Of a stretch of 64,000 nt of DNA, positions 34,825 to 44,979 are shown in pieces. A program made the translations under genes and the position numbers. Below the pieces are notes generated by a model. That model saw nothing but the letters and a program-made list of their open reading frames with translations, was not told the origin of the DNA and made no database searches. This stretch comes from Exiguobacterium sp. SL-9 (lineage in GTDB: Bacteria; Bacillota; Bacilli; Exiguobacteriales; Exiguobacteriaceae). Location of the stretch: contig NZ_SJUO01000001.1 of NCBI RefSeq assembly GCF_004336985.1, forward strand, positions 124,001 to 188,000, given 5' to 3'. Position 1 is the first letter of the stretch; every line of letters starts with the position of its first letter.

Positions 34825-35859
34825 ATGGTCATTATTCAAGGGATTGCACTTTTATTATTGATTCTTGCCTTATTCACGTTATTCAGCTACAAAGCCCCAT
34901 TTGGAATGAAAGCGATGGGCGCCCTCGCCGGCGCCGCTATCGCCAGTTTTCTAGTCGAGGCGTTCAACGCCTATGCCATCGGCGGTCTGCTTCCGCTTCC
35001 TTTATATGAAGAAGTCGGACAAGCAGCCGGTTCACTATCAGGTCCGGCCGCAGCCGCGCTCGTCTCGATCGCCCTCGGGATCAACCCGGTCTATGCACTC
35101 ATGCTCGGACTATCGGTCGCGGGCTTCGGAATTCTTCCTGGCTTTTTCGCCGGCTATATCCTCGCGCTCGTAGGTCGAAAATTGGACCGGCACTTGCCGG
35201 CCGGTGTCGACATGATCTTCTACGTCATCATCATGGCTCCGCTCGCCCGTCTTGTGGCGACAGGCGTCGATCCGCTCGTCACGAACACGCTGACACAAAT
35301 CGGGGCGGTCATCGAGCTCGCAGCGACGCAAAACCCGGTCGTCATGGGACTCGTCCTCGGTGGCATTGTCACGGTCGTGTCGACGTCTCCGCTTAGTTCG
35401 ATGGCACTGACGGCGATGCTTGGACTTACAGGTGTCCCGATGGCGATTGCCGCACTTGCATTGACGGCATCTATCTCGATGAACTTCTTACTCTTTAAAC
35501 GCTTGAACATCGGGACGAAGAAAGATCAACTATCGGTCGCAATCGAGCCGCTCACGCAAGCCGACCTCATCTCGGCGAACCCGATTCCGATCTATAGTGT
35601 CAACTTCGTCGGTGGCGCCATCGCGGGGCTCATCGTCGCGATGACCGGCATGGTGAACGACGCGCCAGGTTCCGCTGCCGGAATCCCAGGATTGCTCGTC
35701 ATGTACGGCTTCAATGACTGGCAAACGGTGACCGTGACGGCACTCATCTTGTTCGGCGTCGGGATTGTCGCCGGACTCGTCGGCAGTAAATTGTTCAGTA
35801 ATTTCCCAATCACGCGCCAAACGGAAAAAATGGCCGCTTCTGACGAAGAGGCCGCTTGA
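34825..35859 (+). CDS. PTS_EIIC_2/PfoR-like membrane protein
   Basis: This 344-residue protein has about nine to ten membrane segments, rich in Gly and Ala, and fits the PTS_EIIC_2 family (the group including Clostridium PfoR, first described as a regulator). It has no phosphorylation domain, so it is not a full PTS permease. Substrate and role unknown. GAAAGAGGTACAACGT precedes the ATG. A strong terminator follows. Confidence 0.75.
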   Translation: MVIIQGIALLLLILALFTLFSYKAPFGMKAMGALAGAAIASFLVEAFNAYAIGGLLPLPLYEEVGQAAGSLSGPAAAALVSIALGINPVYALMLGLSVAGFGILPGFFAGYILALVGRKLDRHLPAGVDMIFYVIIMAPLARLVATGVDPLVTNTLTQIGAVIELAATQNPVVMGLVLGGIVTVVSTSPLSSMALTAMLGLTGVPMAIAALALTASISMNFLLFKRLNIGTKKDQLSVAIEPLTQADLISANPIPIYSVNFVGGAIAGLIVAMTGMVNDAPGSAAGIPGLLVMYGFNDWQTVTVTALILFGVGIVAGLVGSKLFSNFPITRQTEKMAASDEEAA

Positions 35860-35865
35860 TGCAAC

Positions 35866-35899
35866 AGGTTCTCACTTCTGATAGAGTGGGAACCTTTTT
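35866..35899 (+). terminator. terminator of the PfoR-like gene
   Basis: AGGTTCTCAC pairs with GTGGGAACCT, followed by TTTT. Confidence 0.85.
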
Positions 35900-35900
35900 G

Positions 35901-36947
35901 TTATCGTTTTGCTTGTACCTTGGCGACCGTTTCTGCGCCCGGTGTCCGATAGAGCGGGAAAAAGTCAGACGGACCGTAGCGGAGCAAATGGTCTTGATTC
36001 AAGCGCTGATACATCGCCTCATTGAGCACGGCTTGGCCGATGTAATACGTAAGCGGTTCGTCCCCTGAGAAGCTCTGCTTGAAGTCATAGAGCGCATCCT
36101 CTCCGGTCGCTCCGCCACCGAGATGCACATATGCTTTCTCTTTCTCGCCCCCACGACGAATCATCTCGCGGAACAAGAAGTGGTTCGGTCGGAGCGCCAA
36201 ATAGTTCGCATCTGAACCGCCAAGGTGATAATGGGCCCCATCGTCCCCGTACAACATGAAGACACCTGCCACGATGATGCCCTTATGGACAGCAAACAAT
36301 AGCTCCGTCTCACACGTTTCGCTGTTCCATAGGTCCTCGAAATAGCGGTCTGAGAAATAGTAGACGCCGTTCGCGGCACGACGGTCCATTGTCATCCGGT
36401 AGAGACGGATGAACTCACATAATTGATCCGCCTGTCCTCGCACGACTTTTACCTGTTCGCGGATGGCCCGTTTTACGTTCCGCTTCGTCATTTTGCTGAA
36501 ACGCTGCTCGAGCTGTTCGAACGACTCATCGAGTCGGACGTGCACCGTCTGACGAATCGGGACGGCGTGGCCAAAGACACGCATCAAATCCTTGTCGACG
36601 CGACATGGGTGATAACGAATCGTCTCGGTAACCGTGGCTTGATTCTCAGGACGTTTTAAAAAGAGACGTCTAGCCTCTGCGACGTCCTCGTTCGAAAAGT
36701 TGCCTTCACGGAACGGGCCGCCATAACCATACGCCGTCACGAGGTCATCATGACGATGTGCAATTGGACGACGGATGTACGGATACAGCAAGATACCGTC
36801 TTCTTTGGCCGCAATATACAACTCAGGCTGCTCGCCGGGTTCACAGTTGGCCAATACATAATCGTAATGATCGTACGAATCACAACTGACCTCCCGCAAC
36901 CAGTTCTCCCACTCCCATCGATTTTTCACAATCTGATTGAACATCAT
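35901..36947 (-). CDS. FemAB-like GNAT protein
   Basis: This 348-residue protein has the tandem GNAT fold of the FemAB-like/acetyltransf_6 group: RFSKMTKRNVKRAIREQ in the middle, then YRMTMDRRAANGVYYF, and HYHLGGSDANYLALRPNHFLFREMI. Relatives add amino acids to peptidoglycan precursors or acylate other groups; which one here is unknown. Start ATG 36947 (or 36944) after GAGGGGAACGG. The 228 bases upstream hold no gene. Confidence 0.75.
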   Translation of the reverse strand: MMFNQIVKNRWEWENWLREVSCDSYDHYDYVLANCEPGEQPELYIAAKEDGILLYPYIRRPIAHRHDDLVTAYGYGGPFREGNFSNEDVAEARRLFLKRPENQATVTETIRYHPCRVDKDLMRVFGHAVPIRQTVHVRLDESFEQLEQRFSKMTKRNVKRAIREQVKVVRGQADQLCEFIRLYRMTMDRRAANGVYYFSDRYFEDLWNSETCETELLFAVHKGIIVAGVFMLYGDDGAHYHLGGSDANYLALRPNHFLFREMIRRGGEKEKAYVHLGGGATGEDALYDFKQSFSGDEPLTYYIGQAVLNEAMYQRLNQDHLLRYGPSDFFPLYRTPGAETVAKVQAKR

Positions 36948-37132
36948 CCGTTCCCCTCTTCCTCTAAATCGTCATAGTTTGAAGTGTGACAGGACAGTCT
37001 CGAATTGTTTCCTATGTCCTGTTCCCATTCAAAGCTGACTATTTAAAAGATGGGGATAGCTTTTTGTTGTTAACAAACATGAAGCGAGTATGTTCATTCA
37101 CAATAAAATCATAGCGATTTCTTTTAATTTAT

Positions 37133-37167
37133 AAAAAAGACGACCTCGCCTGTGATGGCTGGTCGTC
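37133..37167 (-). terminator. terminator of the oxidoreductase gene
   Basis: GACGACC pairs with GGTCGTC, with an inner GCC/GGC; on the minus strand a run of six T follows. Confidence 0.8.
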
Positions 37168-37175
37168 CGTCATGG

Positions 37176-38174
37176 TCATGATTTGAAATCGACGATGCGT
37201 TGTAGCTTTGATGCTTCACGAGCCGTCTCAATCACTCTCGTCGTCAAGAGCGCATCACGAAGCGGTACAAGTGGGCGTCGCGTCGCATAACTATCCGCGA
37301 GCGCTTGATAAAACGACAAATAGCCGCCCGGTTCGATGTCAATCACTGATTCACCATCTGTGACGACTGTCCCCGTCTCGTGGTCGGGGCATTTGACTTC
37401 GCCCTTCCGGAGAGACGCCTCCTGCGAATCGAGCCCGAATTTGAGGAAGCTACCTTCCGTCCCATGCACTTCGAACCGAGGTGCCTCGACGGCGATAAAC
37501 GGGTTCGAGCGAAGATAGACCCGTTTCTCTCCATAATGCAACGTCACATGGAACCCATCATCGGACTGGCCCCCGTCACGTTGAATCATGACATCGGCCG
37601 ATACTTTGTCCGGCGCCCCGAACAAGTCGAGCGCTTGATCGATCAAATGGCTGCCGAGGTCAAAGAGAATCCCGGCCCCAGGTCCCGCATTCTCGCGCCA
37701 GCGGTCACGGACAGTCGGACGGAATCGGTCGAATCGTGATTCGAGCACTTTCCACTCTCCTAGTCGTTTTTCCTCAAGCAATCGCTTGACGGTCAAGAAA
37801 TCGCCGTCCGTCCGGCGATTATGAAAGACGTTGACGAGCCCGTTGCTCGCCTGTTCAAGCGTGATCAACGCCTCCCCTTCCTCCGTCGTCAAGAAAGCCG
37901 GCTTCTCAACGAGGACGTCTTTTCCTGCTTTCAGGCAACGGTCGACCATGTCTTTATGTAAATGGGACGGCGTCGTGATGACGAACAACGAGGCGTCAGT
38001 TGCAAGTGCCTCATCGATCGTCGCGTAGACGGTGACGTCGCCGAGTACGGCTTGTACGTCTTTAGGTCGTGATGAGACGACACCGGCGATGTGGAAGTCA
38101 TCGAGTTCCTGTAAAAATGGTAAATGAAATGTCGTCGCGGAAAAACCGAAGCCGACAAGTATCGTTTGAATCAT
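37176..38174 (-). CDS. Gfo/Idh/MocA-family dehydrogenase, IolW/YvaA-like
   Basis: This 332-residue NAD(P)-dependent sugar or inositol dehydrogenase has a Rossmann start (TILVGFGFSATTFHLPFL), the family EKP motif in VLVEKPAFLT, and the substrate-side FDLGSHLIDQALDLFG with catalytic His. By eye it is closest to Bacillus YvaA/IolW, an NADP+-dependent scyllo-inositol dehydrogenase (FHNRRTDGDFLTVKRL is very similar). No inositol operon lies beside it. GGAGGAGAACAGT precedes the ATG. Confidence 0.8.
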   Translation of the reverse strand: MIQTILVGFGFSATTFHLPFLQELDDFHIAGVVSSRPKDVQAVLGDVTVYATIDEALATDASLFVITTPSHLHKDMVDRCLKAGKDVLVEKPAFLTTEEGEALITLEQASNGLVNVFHNRRTDGDFLTVKRLLEEKRLGEWKVLESRFDRFRPTVRDRWRENAGPGAGILFDLGSHLIDQALDLFGAPDKVSADVMIQRDGGQSDDGFHVTLHYGEKRVYLRSNPFIAVEAPRFEVHGTEGSFLKFGLDSQEASLRKGEVKCPDHETGTVVTDGESVIDIEPGGYLSFYQALADSYATRRPLVPLRDALLTTRVIETAREASKLQRIVDFKS

Positions 38175-38233
38175 ACTGTTCTCCTCCTATCCATTCACAT
38201 ATCAGTATATCAAAAAAGGAGTCAATCGACCCC

Positions 38234-38722
38234 TTATGCACTGACACTCTCATCCATGCTGTATTCAAACGTATTGTACCCGTCTCGTGAGTCCACGAAG
38301 ACAAAGCCAAACCGTGGATAGTAACTGTTCAAGAAATCATTATCGGCCACACAATCAAGTCGGACCGGTTCCTGCGTGTCGGCTTCACGTAAGACGTGCT
38401 CCATCAGTTGTTGACCGACGCCTCGCCCTTTCAGCCGTTCACTGACAACGATTCGATGGATGTATTGACCGCGCTCGCCATCTTCCCATAAATTGTGATC
38501 CCAGTCATCGGCCGGAAGTAAGGCGATCGAGGCCAATATCGATTCGTCTTGCTCATACACGTACACAAATCCTGAGGTGATGTCCGTCTGCACCCGGTCT
38601 ATGAGGTCTTGCTCCAAATATTCCGCCCATTGGTCGCTACCTTGTTGTTTTAGCGCTACGGCTCGTTGTTCGATTAGGTCCGCAATGTGGTTAGCATCGC
38701 GTTTCGTCGCGAGTCGAATCAT
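38234..38722 (-). CDS. GNAT-family N-acetyltransferase
   Basis: This 162-residue protein has the GNAT acetyl-CoA motif IHRIVVSERLKGRGVGQQLMEHVL and a C-terminal YYPRFGFVFVD. Substrate unknown. Start ATG 38722 after AAAGGAGGACGTT; the frame is open further upstream without a site. It is 79 bases downstream of the OsmC gene in the same direction, so co-transcription is likely. Confidence 0.82.
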   Translation of the reverse strand: MIRLATKRDANHIADLIEQRAVALKQQGSDQWAEYLEQDLIDRVQTDITSGFVYVYEQDESILASIALLPADDWDHNLWEDGERGQYIHRIVVSERLKGRGVGQQLMEHVLREADTQEPVRLDCVADNDFLNSYYPRFGFVFVDSRDGYNTFEYSMDESVSA

Positions 38723-38801
38723 AACGTCCTCCTTTGTATTGCAGTATTTGAAATACAAATATAACGGACCGTTTCGACTCTTTTCAACCATCCTGCTCAC
38801 G

Positions 38802-39227
38802 TCACGTGAACGGGACGATTTCGCCCCCGTTCAATTGATAGCTGTACGTCATCGTCGCACTCAAACTGTGCGACACGGAACAATAGCGATCGACGGACAA
38901 TTCAATGGCACGACGGACCCGCTCTTCTGGCATTTCCCCATCGAGAACGTACAAAATATGGATGGCCGTGAACTTCTTCGGATGTTCCGTCGCTCGGATC
39001 CCATCGACTTTCATCTCGAACCGTTCGAGCGGCAATCGCATCTTATGAAGAATCGAGACGATATCGATCCCTGTACAGGCGGCTGTTGCCTGCAACAGCA
39101 TCTCGGTCGGACGCGGTCCCGTATTGAGACCACCGACATCTTCCCCGGCGTCGAGTGTCACGTCATGTCCAGATGGAGTCGTCGTTTGAAACGCCATCCC
39201 TTGTTTCCAGTTCACTTGTAAATGCAT
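38802..39227 (-). CDS. OsmC-family protein (YhfA-like)
   Basis: This 141-residue protein has the OsmC fold, with two family Cys in AACTGID and RYCSVSHS. OsmC proteins reduce organic hydroperoxides; the YhfA subgroup is less well studied. The spacing between the Cys positions fits the family. GGAGGAGACAAAG precedes the ATG. It leads the acetyltransferase gene. Confidence 0.85.
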   Translation of the reverse strand: MHLQVNWKQGMAFQTTTPSGHDVTLDAGEDVGGLNTGPRPTEMLLQATAACTGIDIVSILHKMRLPLERFEMKVDGIRATEHPKKFTAIHILYVLDGEMPEERVRRAIELSVDRYCSVSHSLSATMTYSYQLNGGEIVPFT

Positions 39228-39321
39228 CTTTGTCTCCTCCTTATGTTTCGATAGCTTACTATTCCCTAGAATGAGGTATGATTAATCTATGTAGTGAAAT
39301 CGTTGTTTAGGAGTTGGTCGA

Positions 39322-40779
39322 ATGGATTGGTCGGTCATTATTAGTTGGGGACTGTATATCGTCCTCGGGTTGAATGTATTGTTCGCTTTAGCCGTCATCT
39401 TCGCGGAACGACGCGATGTCGGAGCGACGTGGGCGTGGCTCCTCGTCTTGTTCTTTTTGCCGATTCTCGGATTTATCATTTATCTCTTCCTCGGCCGGCA
39501 GTTGAAGAAAGACAACTTCTTTAATTTGAGCGTCGAAGAGCGCTCGTTCCACGCGCTTCAAGTCGACAATCAAATCGAACAGATTCGCCGGAAAGAGACC
39601 GCTTTGGCTCAACCTGTGTTCGAAAAGTATGAACAACTGCTTGAGATGAACTTACGCTCATCCAAATCCTTGATCAGCGTCCATAACAAATCCGCCATCA
39701 TGCACGATGGCGAGCAGAAGTTCAAAGCGCTCATGGACGACATTCGGAGCGCCGAGACCGAGATCAACATCCAGTACTACATCATCCAACGGGACGCCCT
39801 CGGCAAGGCGCTCATCCATGAGCTGATCGAGCGTGCCAAGGCAGGCGTCAAGGTCCGCTTGCTATATGATGCGGTCGGCTCACGCAGCTTGCGTGACTCC
39901 GACTTTAAAGAGTTGATCGCACACGATGGTGAGGTCCGCGTCTTCTTCCCACCGACGCTCGGGTTGATCAATTTCAAGTTGAACAACCGGAACCACCGAA
40001 AAGTCGTCATCATCGACGGCAAGATTGGATATGTCGGAGGATTCAATGTCGGAACCGAATATCTCGGTCTCGTTGAGAAGTTCGGCTATTGGCGTGACAC
40101 ACACCTTCGTGTCGAAGGGGACGTCGTCTATCATTTGCAACACCGGTTCATACTCGATTGGAACTATTCCGGCAGCAAACATCACGATCCGGAGAACTCA
40201 TTCTGTTTCGCACGCCATGACATTAAGGACAAGTCGCCGATGCAAATCGTGACGAGCGGACCGAACTCGGACACGGAACATTTGAAAAACATGATGATCA
40301 AGATGATCATGTCGGCGAAACATCGCGTCATCATTCAAACGCCTTATTTCATCCCCGACACGAGCTTCATGGATGCCTGTAAGATGGCGCTCCTGTCCGG
40401 CGTCAAGATGGACATTATGATTCCCGGGAAGCCTGACCACCCGTTTGTCATGTGGGCGTCGTTGTCGTTCCTTGGTGAACTGCTCGACTACGGGGCGAAC
40501 GTTTATATGTATGAGCAAGGTTTCTTGCATGCCAAGACGCTCGTCGTCGACGATGAAATTTCAACTGTCGGGACGACGAACTTGGATGCCCGCAGCTTCC
40601 GGTTGAATTTTGAAGTGAACGCCGTCCTCTATGACGAGCGGGTCGCGCTCGAACTCGCTTCATTGTTCGAGTCAGACGTCGCCGTCAGCCGCAAGTACAC
40701 GGTCGATGACTATGCAGCCCGGAAATGGACTGTTCGGATGCGCGAAGGCGTGTCACGACTGCTCAGTCCGATCTTATAA
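39322..40779 (+). CDS. cls: cardiolipin synthase
   Basis: This 485-residue membrane enzyme joins two phosphatidylglycerols to form cardiolipin. It has two N-terminal membrane segments (about 5-25 and 35-57) and two phospholipase D motifs: HRKVVIIDGKIGYVGGFN and HAKTLVVDDEISTVGTTN, both with intact His-Lys-Asp. Length fits the family. It starts at ATG 39322. A weak hairpin (40790-40812) without a clear T-run follows the stop. Confidence 0.93.
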   Translation: MDWSVIISWGLYIVLGLNVLFALAVIFAERRDVGATWAWLLVLFFLPILGFIIYLFLGRQLKKDNFFNLSVEERSFHALQVDNQIEQIRRKETALAQPVFEKYEQLLEMNLRSSKSLISVHNKSAIMHDGEQKFKALMDDIRSAETEINIQYYIIQRDALGKALIHELIERAKAGVKVRLLYDAVGSRSLRDSDFKELIAHDGEVRVFFPPTLGLINFKLNNRNHRKVVIIDGKIGYVGGFNVGTEYLGLVEKFGYWRDTHLRVEGDVVYHLQHRFILDWNYSGSKHHDPENSFCFARHDIKDKSPMQIVTSGPNSDTEHLKNMMIKMIMSAKHRVIIQTPYFIPDTSFMDACKMALLSGVKMDIMIPGKPDHPFVMWASLSFLGELLDYGANVYMYEQGFLHAKTLVVDDEISTVGTTNLDARSFRLNFEVNAVLYDERVALELASLFESDVAVSRKYTVDDYAARKWTVRMREGVSRLLSPIL

Positions 40780-40853
40780 CAAAAGTATTGTCCGCTTCGC
40801 TATGGAGCGGACGTATTAGTATGCATATAAACCTACAACTAGGAGTGATCAAT

Positions 40854-41846
40854 ATGCTGACGGCACCAGTTTGTGAAGCATGTCAAAATCGTATGGTTGA
40901 GGTCGTTGAAACGATGGATGACCCGAATCAACCGTATCGTCTATGTACTATATGTCATCACAGATTACATACACGTGCCCTTCGTCCCATTGAATGGTAC
41001 AACCTGGCGAGCATTCACACGCCGACCAAGCCGCTACTGCATGATGATTTCTACGACGAGGACGGACTGGCATGTCAACCGGAGGACGATTTTGTCGCGA
41101 CAGAATGTGAACTAGCCCCGACACTAAAACATATTCAGCACGAGCTCACGCCGTTGCTCAATTTCGCCGTCACCAGATGGTATTTAGAAGCTGAAGTCAT
41201 TCAAGCGTTCAAACAGCATGATGCATTGGAAACGTTACATGCCGTTAAAATGAGATTTCAAGAGACCAACAACGTCGAGGTGAAATCGCGGATGTTGGAA
41301 ATCGCTGCGGATGTCATCGGGACGGAAGCATCCGATTGGATCCGTGCCTTGTGGTATACATATGACGAGCCCCTTCTCTATCCACTCGCAGCCGCGACCT
41401 CGAGTAGTTTACCGCCTGATGAAGGGTTGGCACTTGTCTATCATCAATTGAGTACGGTCAGTCGAAACGAACTCCCTAATGCCGCCTTCTTTTGTTTATA
41501 TCGCTTCCGTTCTCCGGACGTGCTAGATTGGATAGAATCACATTGTGAACAGTTTGATGACCATTGGGGTAGCCTCGCTGCCGTCAGTTTACCCACATGG
41601 TCGAGGATGAAGGCGTGGCTTCAGCTTGGACGCCCACTCAGTTTAGTCGCGCTCGATACGATGGTCAACTGCGTGGAAGGGTACGGCGGAATTTACGTCG
41701 CCGAATCATCCCCTAGAATACTCGAACCCGTCCCATCTGAAATAGAAAGCGTACTACTTCAATATCAGCAAAATGATCCCGTACCTCGCGTCCAAACGAA
41801 CGTTTCAATCATCTTACAAAACCGAAACGATCTATTTTATTTGTGA
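40854..41846 (+). CDS. hypothetical protein with N-terminal zinc-ribbon-like Cys pairs
   Basis: This 330-residue protein starts with CEAC and CTIC pairs 23 residues apart, which could bind zinc. WYNLASIHTP and LLHDDFYDEDG follow, then a long helical part (about 95-290) that looks like HEAT-type repeats. I do not recognise a named family. Start ATG 40854 after AGGAGTG. An in-frame extension back to 40725 overlaps cls and has no site. Confidence 0.7.
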   Translation: MLTAPVCEACQNRMVEVVETMDDPNQPYRLCTICHHRLHTRALRPIEWYNLASIHTPTKPLLHDDFYDEDGLACQPEDDFVATECELAPTLKHIQHELTPLLNFAVTRWYLEAEVIQAFKQHDALETLHAVKMRFQETNNVEVKSRMLEIAADVIGTEASDWIRALWYTYDEPLLYPLAAATSSSLPPDEGLALVYHQLSTVSRNELPNAAFFCLYRFRSPDVLDWIESHCEQFDDHWGSLAAVSLPTWSRMKAWLQLGRPLSLVALDTMVNCVEGYGGIYVAESSPRILEPVPSEIESVLLQYQQNDPVPRVQTNVSIILQNRNDLFYL

Positions 41847-41981
41847 CCAATGCTACATTTCCAACGCCGGACTGAAATCAAAACATTTTTTTACCTTTTC
41901 AGCTAATTAAACCTCGATTTAGGGTATAAAGTATCAGTACGAACGTCCTACACTACCGCTACGGTTAGGAGAGGAGGAAGT

Positions 41982-42887
41982 ATGCGTTCACGCATATGTC
42001 ATACAATGGCTGATCAAGAACGGACTCACCATGACACTCACACCACGAAACCCGATCCTTCCTCATGGGACCAGCTCCCGATTGGCCTGTTCGCCTTCGA
42101 TCGACATGGTCATATCGTCAGCTGCAACGAATCATTTGTCCACTTGCTCGGTGTTATTCCGACCGCGAACTTAACGTTCGAGCGATGCACCTCTTCCTCG
42201 TTCAATTTGTCAGGCGCCATCCGGAACGTTTTGAACGGGGAGACAGTCCGGATGGCCGGCTGGTATGAGTCACCAGATCAACAGGTCCGCTTCATCCGGA
42301 CGACGATGTCTCCAAGTTTTTCAGCGGATGGACAACTTGACGGTGGTGTCGGCATCTTAGAGGACGCGACCGAACAACGGCGCTATGAAGAACGGATGGA
42401 ACATTTGTCGTCGCTCGACCCTTTGACAGAGCTGTACAATCGGAAAAAAGTTGGCGATGTGTTGTCCACGACAGCTCAAGAGACGGTCGAATCGCGAGCA
42501 CCCGCTGCTGTCATCATGCTGGATATCGATTATTTCAAACTCGTCAATGATACGTTTGGTCATCCGACTGGAGACCTCGTTTTGCGCTCGATCGCCCAAT
42601 TGCTCAGACGCAATATCCGTAAATCGGACTCGATTGGTCGTTGGGGAGGAGAGGAATTTTTAATCGTCGCACCCCAGTCTACGCTCATCGATGGCGTCCA
42701 ACTAGCCGATAAGCTCCGGCAAAAGATTAACGCCGAGCCATTCGGTCCCGTCCCCCGTGTCACTTGTTCGTTCGGCGTCAGTTCGCTCGAGGGCGGAAAG
42801 ACGGTCGAGCAGGCGCTACAAGATGCGGATGAGGCACTGTATGTCGCCAAGAATCGCGGCCGAAATCAAGTGTCGAGCAAGCGCTAA
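41982..42887 (+). CDS. PAS-GGDEF diguanylate cyclase
   Basis: This 301-residue cytosolic protein has a PAS domain (about 25-130) and a full GGDEF domain (about 140-298). The active motif is GGEEF (222-226), the metal region DIDYFKLVND is intact, and the inhibitory site is RKSD (213-216) at the right spacing. It should make c-di-GMP from two GTP, controlled by a signal at the PAS domain and by product. GAGGAGGAAGT precedes the ATG. It ends at a shared terminator with the chemoreceptor gene. Confidence 0.88.
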   Translation: MRSRICHTMADQERTHHDTHTTKPDPSSWDQLPIGLFAFDRHGHIVSCNESFVHLLGVIPTANLTFERCTSSSFNLSGAIRNVLNGETVRMAGWYESPDQQVRFIRTTMSPSFSADGQLDGGVGILEDATEQRRYEERMEHLSSLDPLTELYNRKKVGDVLSTTAQETVESRAPAAVIMLDIDYFKLVNDTFGHPTGDLVLRSIAQLLRRNIRKSDSIGRWGGEEFLIVAPQSTLIDGVQLADKLRQKINAEPFGPVPRVTCSFGVSSLEGGKTVEQALQDADEALYVAKNRGRNQVSSKR

Positions 42888-42896
42888 TCGAATCGT

Positions 42897-42938
42897 ATAT
42901 ATAAAAAGAGGATGCACAGGCATCCTCTTTTTATATAT
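42897..42938. terminator. perfect 19-base-pair bidirectional terminator
   Basis: 42897-42915 pairs perfectly with 42920-42938 around ACAG, with A-run and T-run placed symmetrically for both converging genes. Confidence 0.92.
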
Positions 42939-44904
42939 TAAATTTTGAGACAATCTCTTGCAACTCTTCCGCCATATCCGCAAGCGCCTTCGCAGATTGC
43001 GCAATCTCTTCCATCGAGCCGAGTTGGTCTTCGGTCGTCGCCGCTACTTGCTTCGAGGCGATCGAGTTCCCATCGGCGATATGCGCCATTTGTGTCGCCG
43101 CGGCTGATACTTCCTCGACGTTCGCCGCAATCTCTTCGACCGTAGCCGTCACGTCCTCGATACGTGGCGTCATCGCCTGCGTTTGTGTCATAATTTTTTG
43201 GAAACGCTTGGCCGTATTTTCCGTCGTCTCGAGCCCGGCTTTCGTATGGGCTGACACTTCTTTCATCAACTGGACCGAACGCTCCGTCTCTTGTTTGATG
43301 TTCTCAATCAATTCGGAGATCTGTTTCGTCGACTGCTGGGATTGTTCGGCTAACTTCCGGACTTCGCTCGCGACGACGGCGAAGCCTTTCCCGTTCTCGC
43401 CGGCCCGCGCTGCTTCAATCGCAGCGTTCAAGGCGAGTAAGTTCGTCTGGGTCGCGATGCCGTTAATGACGTCGACGATATTCCCAATCTCGTTCGAACG
43501 CTCAGCAAGTGAGTGAATGACTGTCCCGAACGTCTCAACCGACGAGTCGATTGCTTGCATCTGCGCCACATTTTCCGTGACGGCAGTCGTCCCATCCTCG
43601 GCCTCGAGTGCGGTCTCGCGCGACAATTCAGAGACATCCGTCGAGCTCTCAGCGATTCGCATAATGCCGCCCGTGATGGCTTGTAGCGAGACGGCGTTAT
43701 CATCGAGTTGACGTTTCGAGTCATCCGCACCGGCGGCCATCTGTTGGACGGCTCCGGCGATTTGTTCTGAGGCGGCCGTGTTCTGCGCCGAGTTAGCCAT
43801 CAGCTCCTGTGATGAAGCAGCAACTTGCCCGATTGATTGGTCTAGACTTTGAATGATGGTACGAAGCGAACGTGTCATCTCGTTGAAACTCGCAGCGACA
43901 CGACCGACTTCATCATTCGATTCGACGACGATGTCTTCCGTCAAATCACCGGCTTGAATCCGTTCAGCTCCGACCGTCAAACGATTCAACGGACGTATGA
44001 TGGAGCGGAGGATGACGTATAATAGGCCGGCTGCCAAGACGAGCATCAATCCGATCACTCCAACGGTCGTCCATAAGATTCCGGATGTCTCATTCGTGAT
44101 TTCCTCATCATAAAGCGTCCCGGCAATTTTCCATTGCGTCAACTCGTTCGTCATGAAATCCATCTGTTTGCCTTTGTTCTCAAATTCATAGGCAAATTGC
44201 CCCGCTTCTTCCGAATAGAGCGGTTCAATCCAATTTCCTTCCCCTTTTTCCCCGACTGCGATCGTCGGATGGGTGACAAACTGCTGTTGCGCATCAAGGA
44301 TTGTCACATAGCCCTCTTTCCCGATTTGGATGTTCGCCGCGACAGCCGCAATATCGTCGACTTCGACATCGACCGCGATGACCCCGCGACCGTCTGACCC
44401 TGTCTGCGACAGCGTGACCATCATCTTGTTTGAGGACGCATCGACGTATGGATCCGTCACGACGACGTTTCCGCCAGCTGCTTCGGCGGCCTCATACCAC
44501 GGACGAGTCCGTGGATCGTAATCATCCGGCAACTCCTGCGCCGGATATATTGTCATCTCTCCACCGGTCGAGGCATAATAAATGTTCGTCACGTTCGGAT
44601 GCGTCTCCAAATATTCGAGAAACTTCTCTTCGAGTTCTAAATTCTCTTCTCCCGCCTCATAGAGGGACGAATCAATCCGCCCCGCAAAGAATGCGACATC
44701 GCGCTGGATTGGCTCAATCAAGTTCGTAATTTCATCGTTCATCCGCTCCACTCCCGCGTGGGCCGACTGCATGATTTGATCACTAATTTTTTGCTTCGCT
44801 TGACTGTAAGCGACGAATCCAATCAATAAAGAAGGAATCAATAATAACACTAAAGACATGGTAATCAATTTTTGTTTAATGGTAATCGTGCGATTCCGTT
44901 TCAT
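42931..44904 (-). CDS. methyl-accepting chemotaxis protein with dCache sensor
   Basis: This 657-residue receptor has a first membrane segment (about 15-36) and an extracellular double-Cache-type sensor (about 40-275, with RPWYEAAE and [10 protein letters not shown]-like parts). Segment 2 (about 280-302), a HAMP domain, and the signalling domain follow, with the hairpin tip [21 protein letters not shown] (given in part). Ligand unknown, perhaps amino acids or organic acids. Start ATG 44904 after AAGGAGATG. The promoter is of SigD type, tying it to motility. Confidence 0.9.
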   Translation of the reverse strand: MKRNRTITIKQKLITMSLVLLLIPSLLIGFVAYSQAKQKISDQIMQSAHAGVERMNDEITNLIEPIQRDVAFFAGRIDSSLYEAGEENLELEEKFLEYLETHPNVTNIYYASTGGEMTIYPAQELPDDYDPRTRPWYEAAEAAGGNVVVTDPYVDASSNKMMVTLSQTGSDGRGVIAVDVEVDDIAAVAANIQIGKEGYVTILDAQQQFVTHPTIAVGEKGEGNWIEPLYSEEAGQFAYEFENKGKQMDFMTNELTQWKIAGTLYDEEITNETSGILWTTVGVIGLMLVLAAGLLYVILRSIIRPLNRLTVGAERIQAGDLTEDIVVESNDEVGRVAASFNEMTRSLRTIIQSLDQSIGQVAASSQELMANSAQNTAASEQIAGAVQQMAAGADDSKRQLDDNAVSLQAITGGIMRIAESSTDVSELSRETALEAEDGTTAVTENVAQMQAIDSSVETFGTVIHSLAERSNEIGNIVDVINGIATQTNLLALNAAIEAARAGENGKGFAVVASEVRKLAEQSQQSTKQISELIENIKQETERSVQLMKEVSAHTKAGLETTENTAKRFQKIMTQTQAMTPRIEDVTATVEEIAANVEEVSAAATQMAHIADGNSIASKQVAATTEDQLGSMEEIAQSAKALADMAEELQEIVSKFNI

Positions 44905-44979
44905 AAAACATCTCCTTACCCCGAATAAAATGTTCAAGAACCATCAATATGATGAAGCACGGTCCTTGGGTTATTCACA

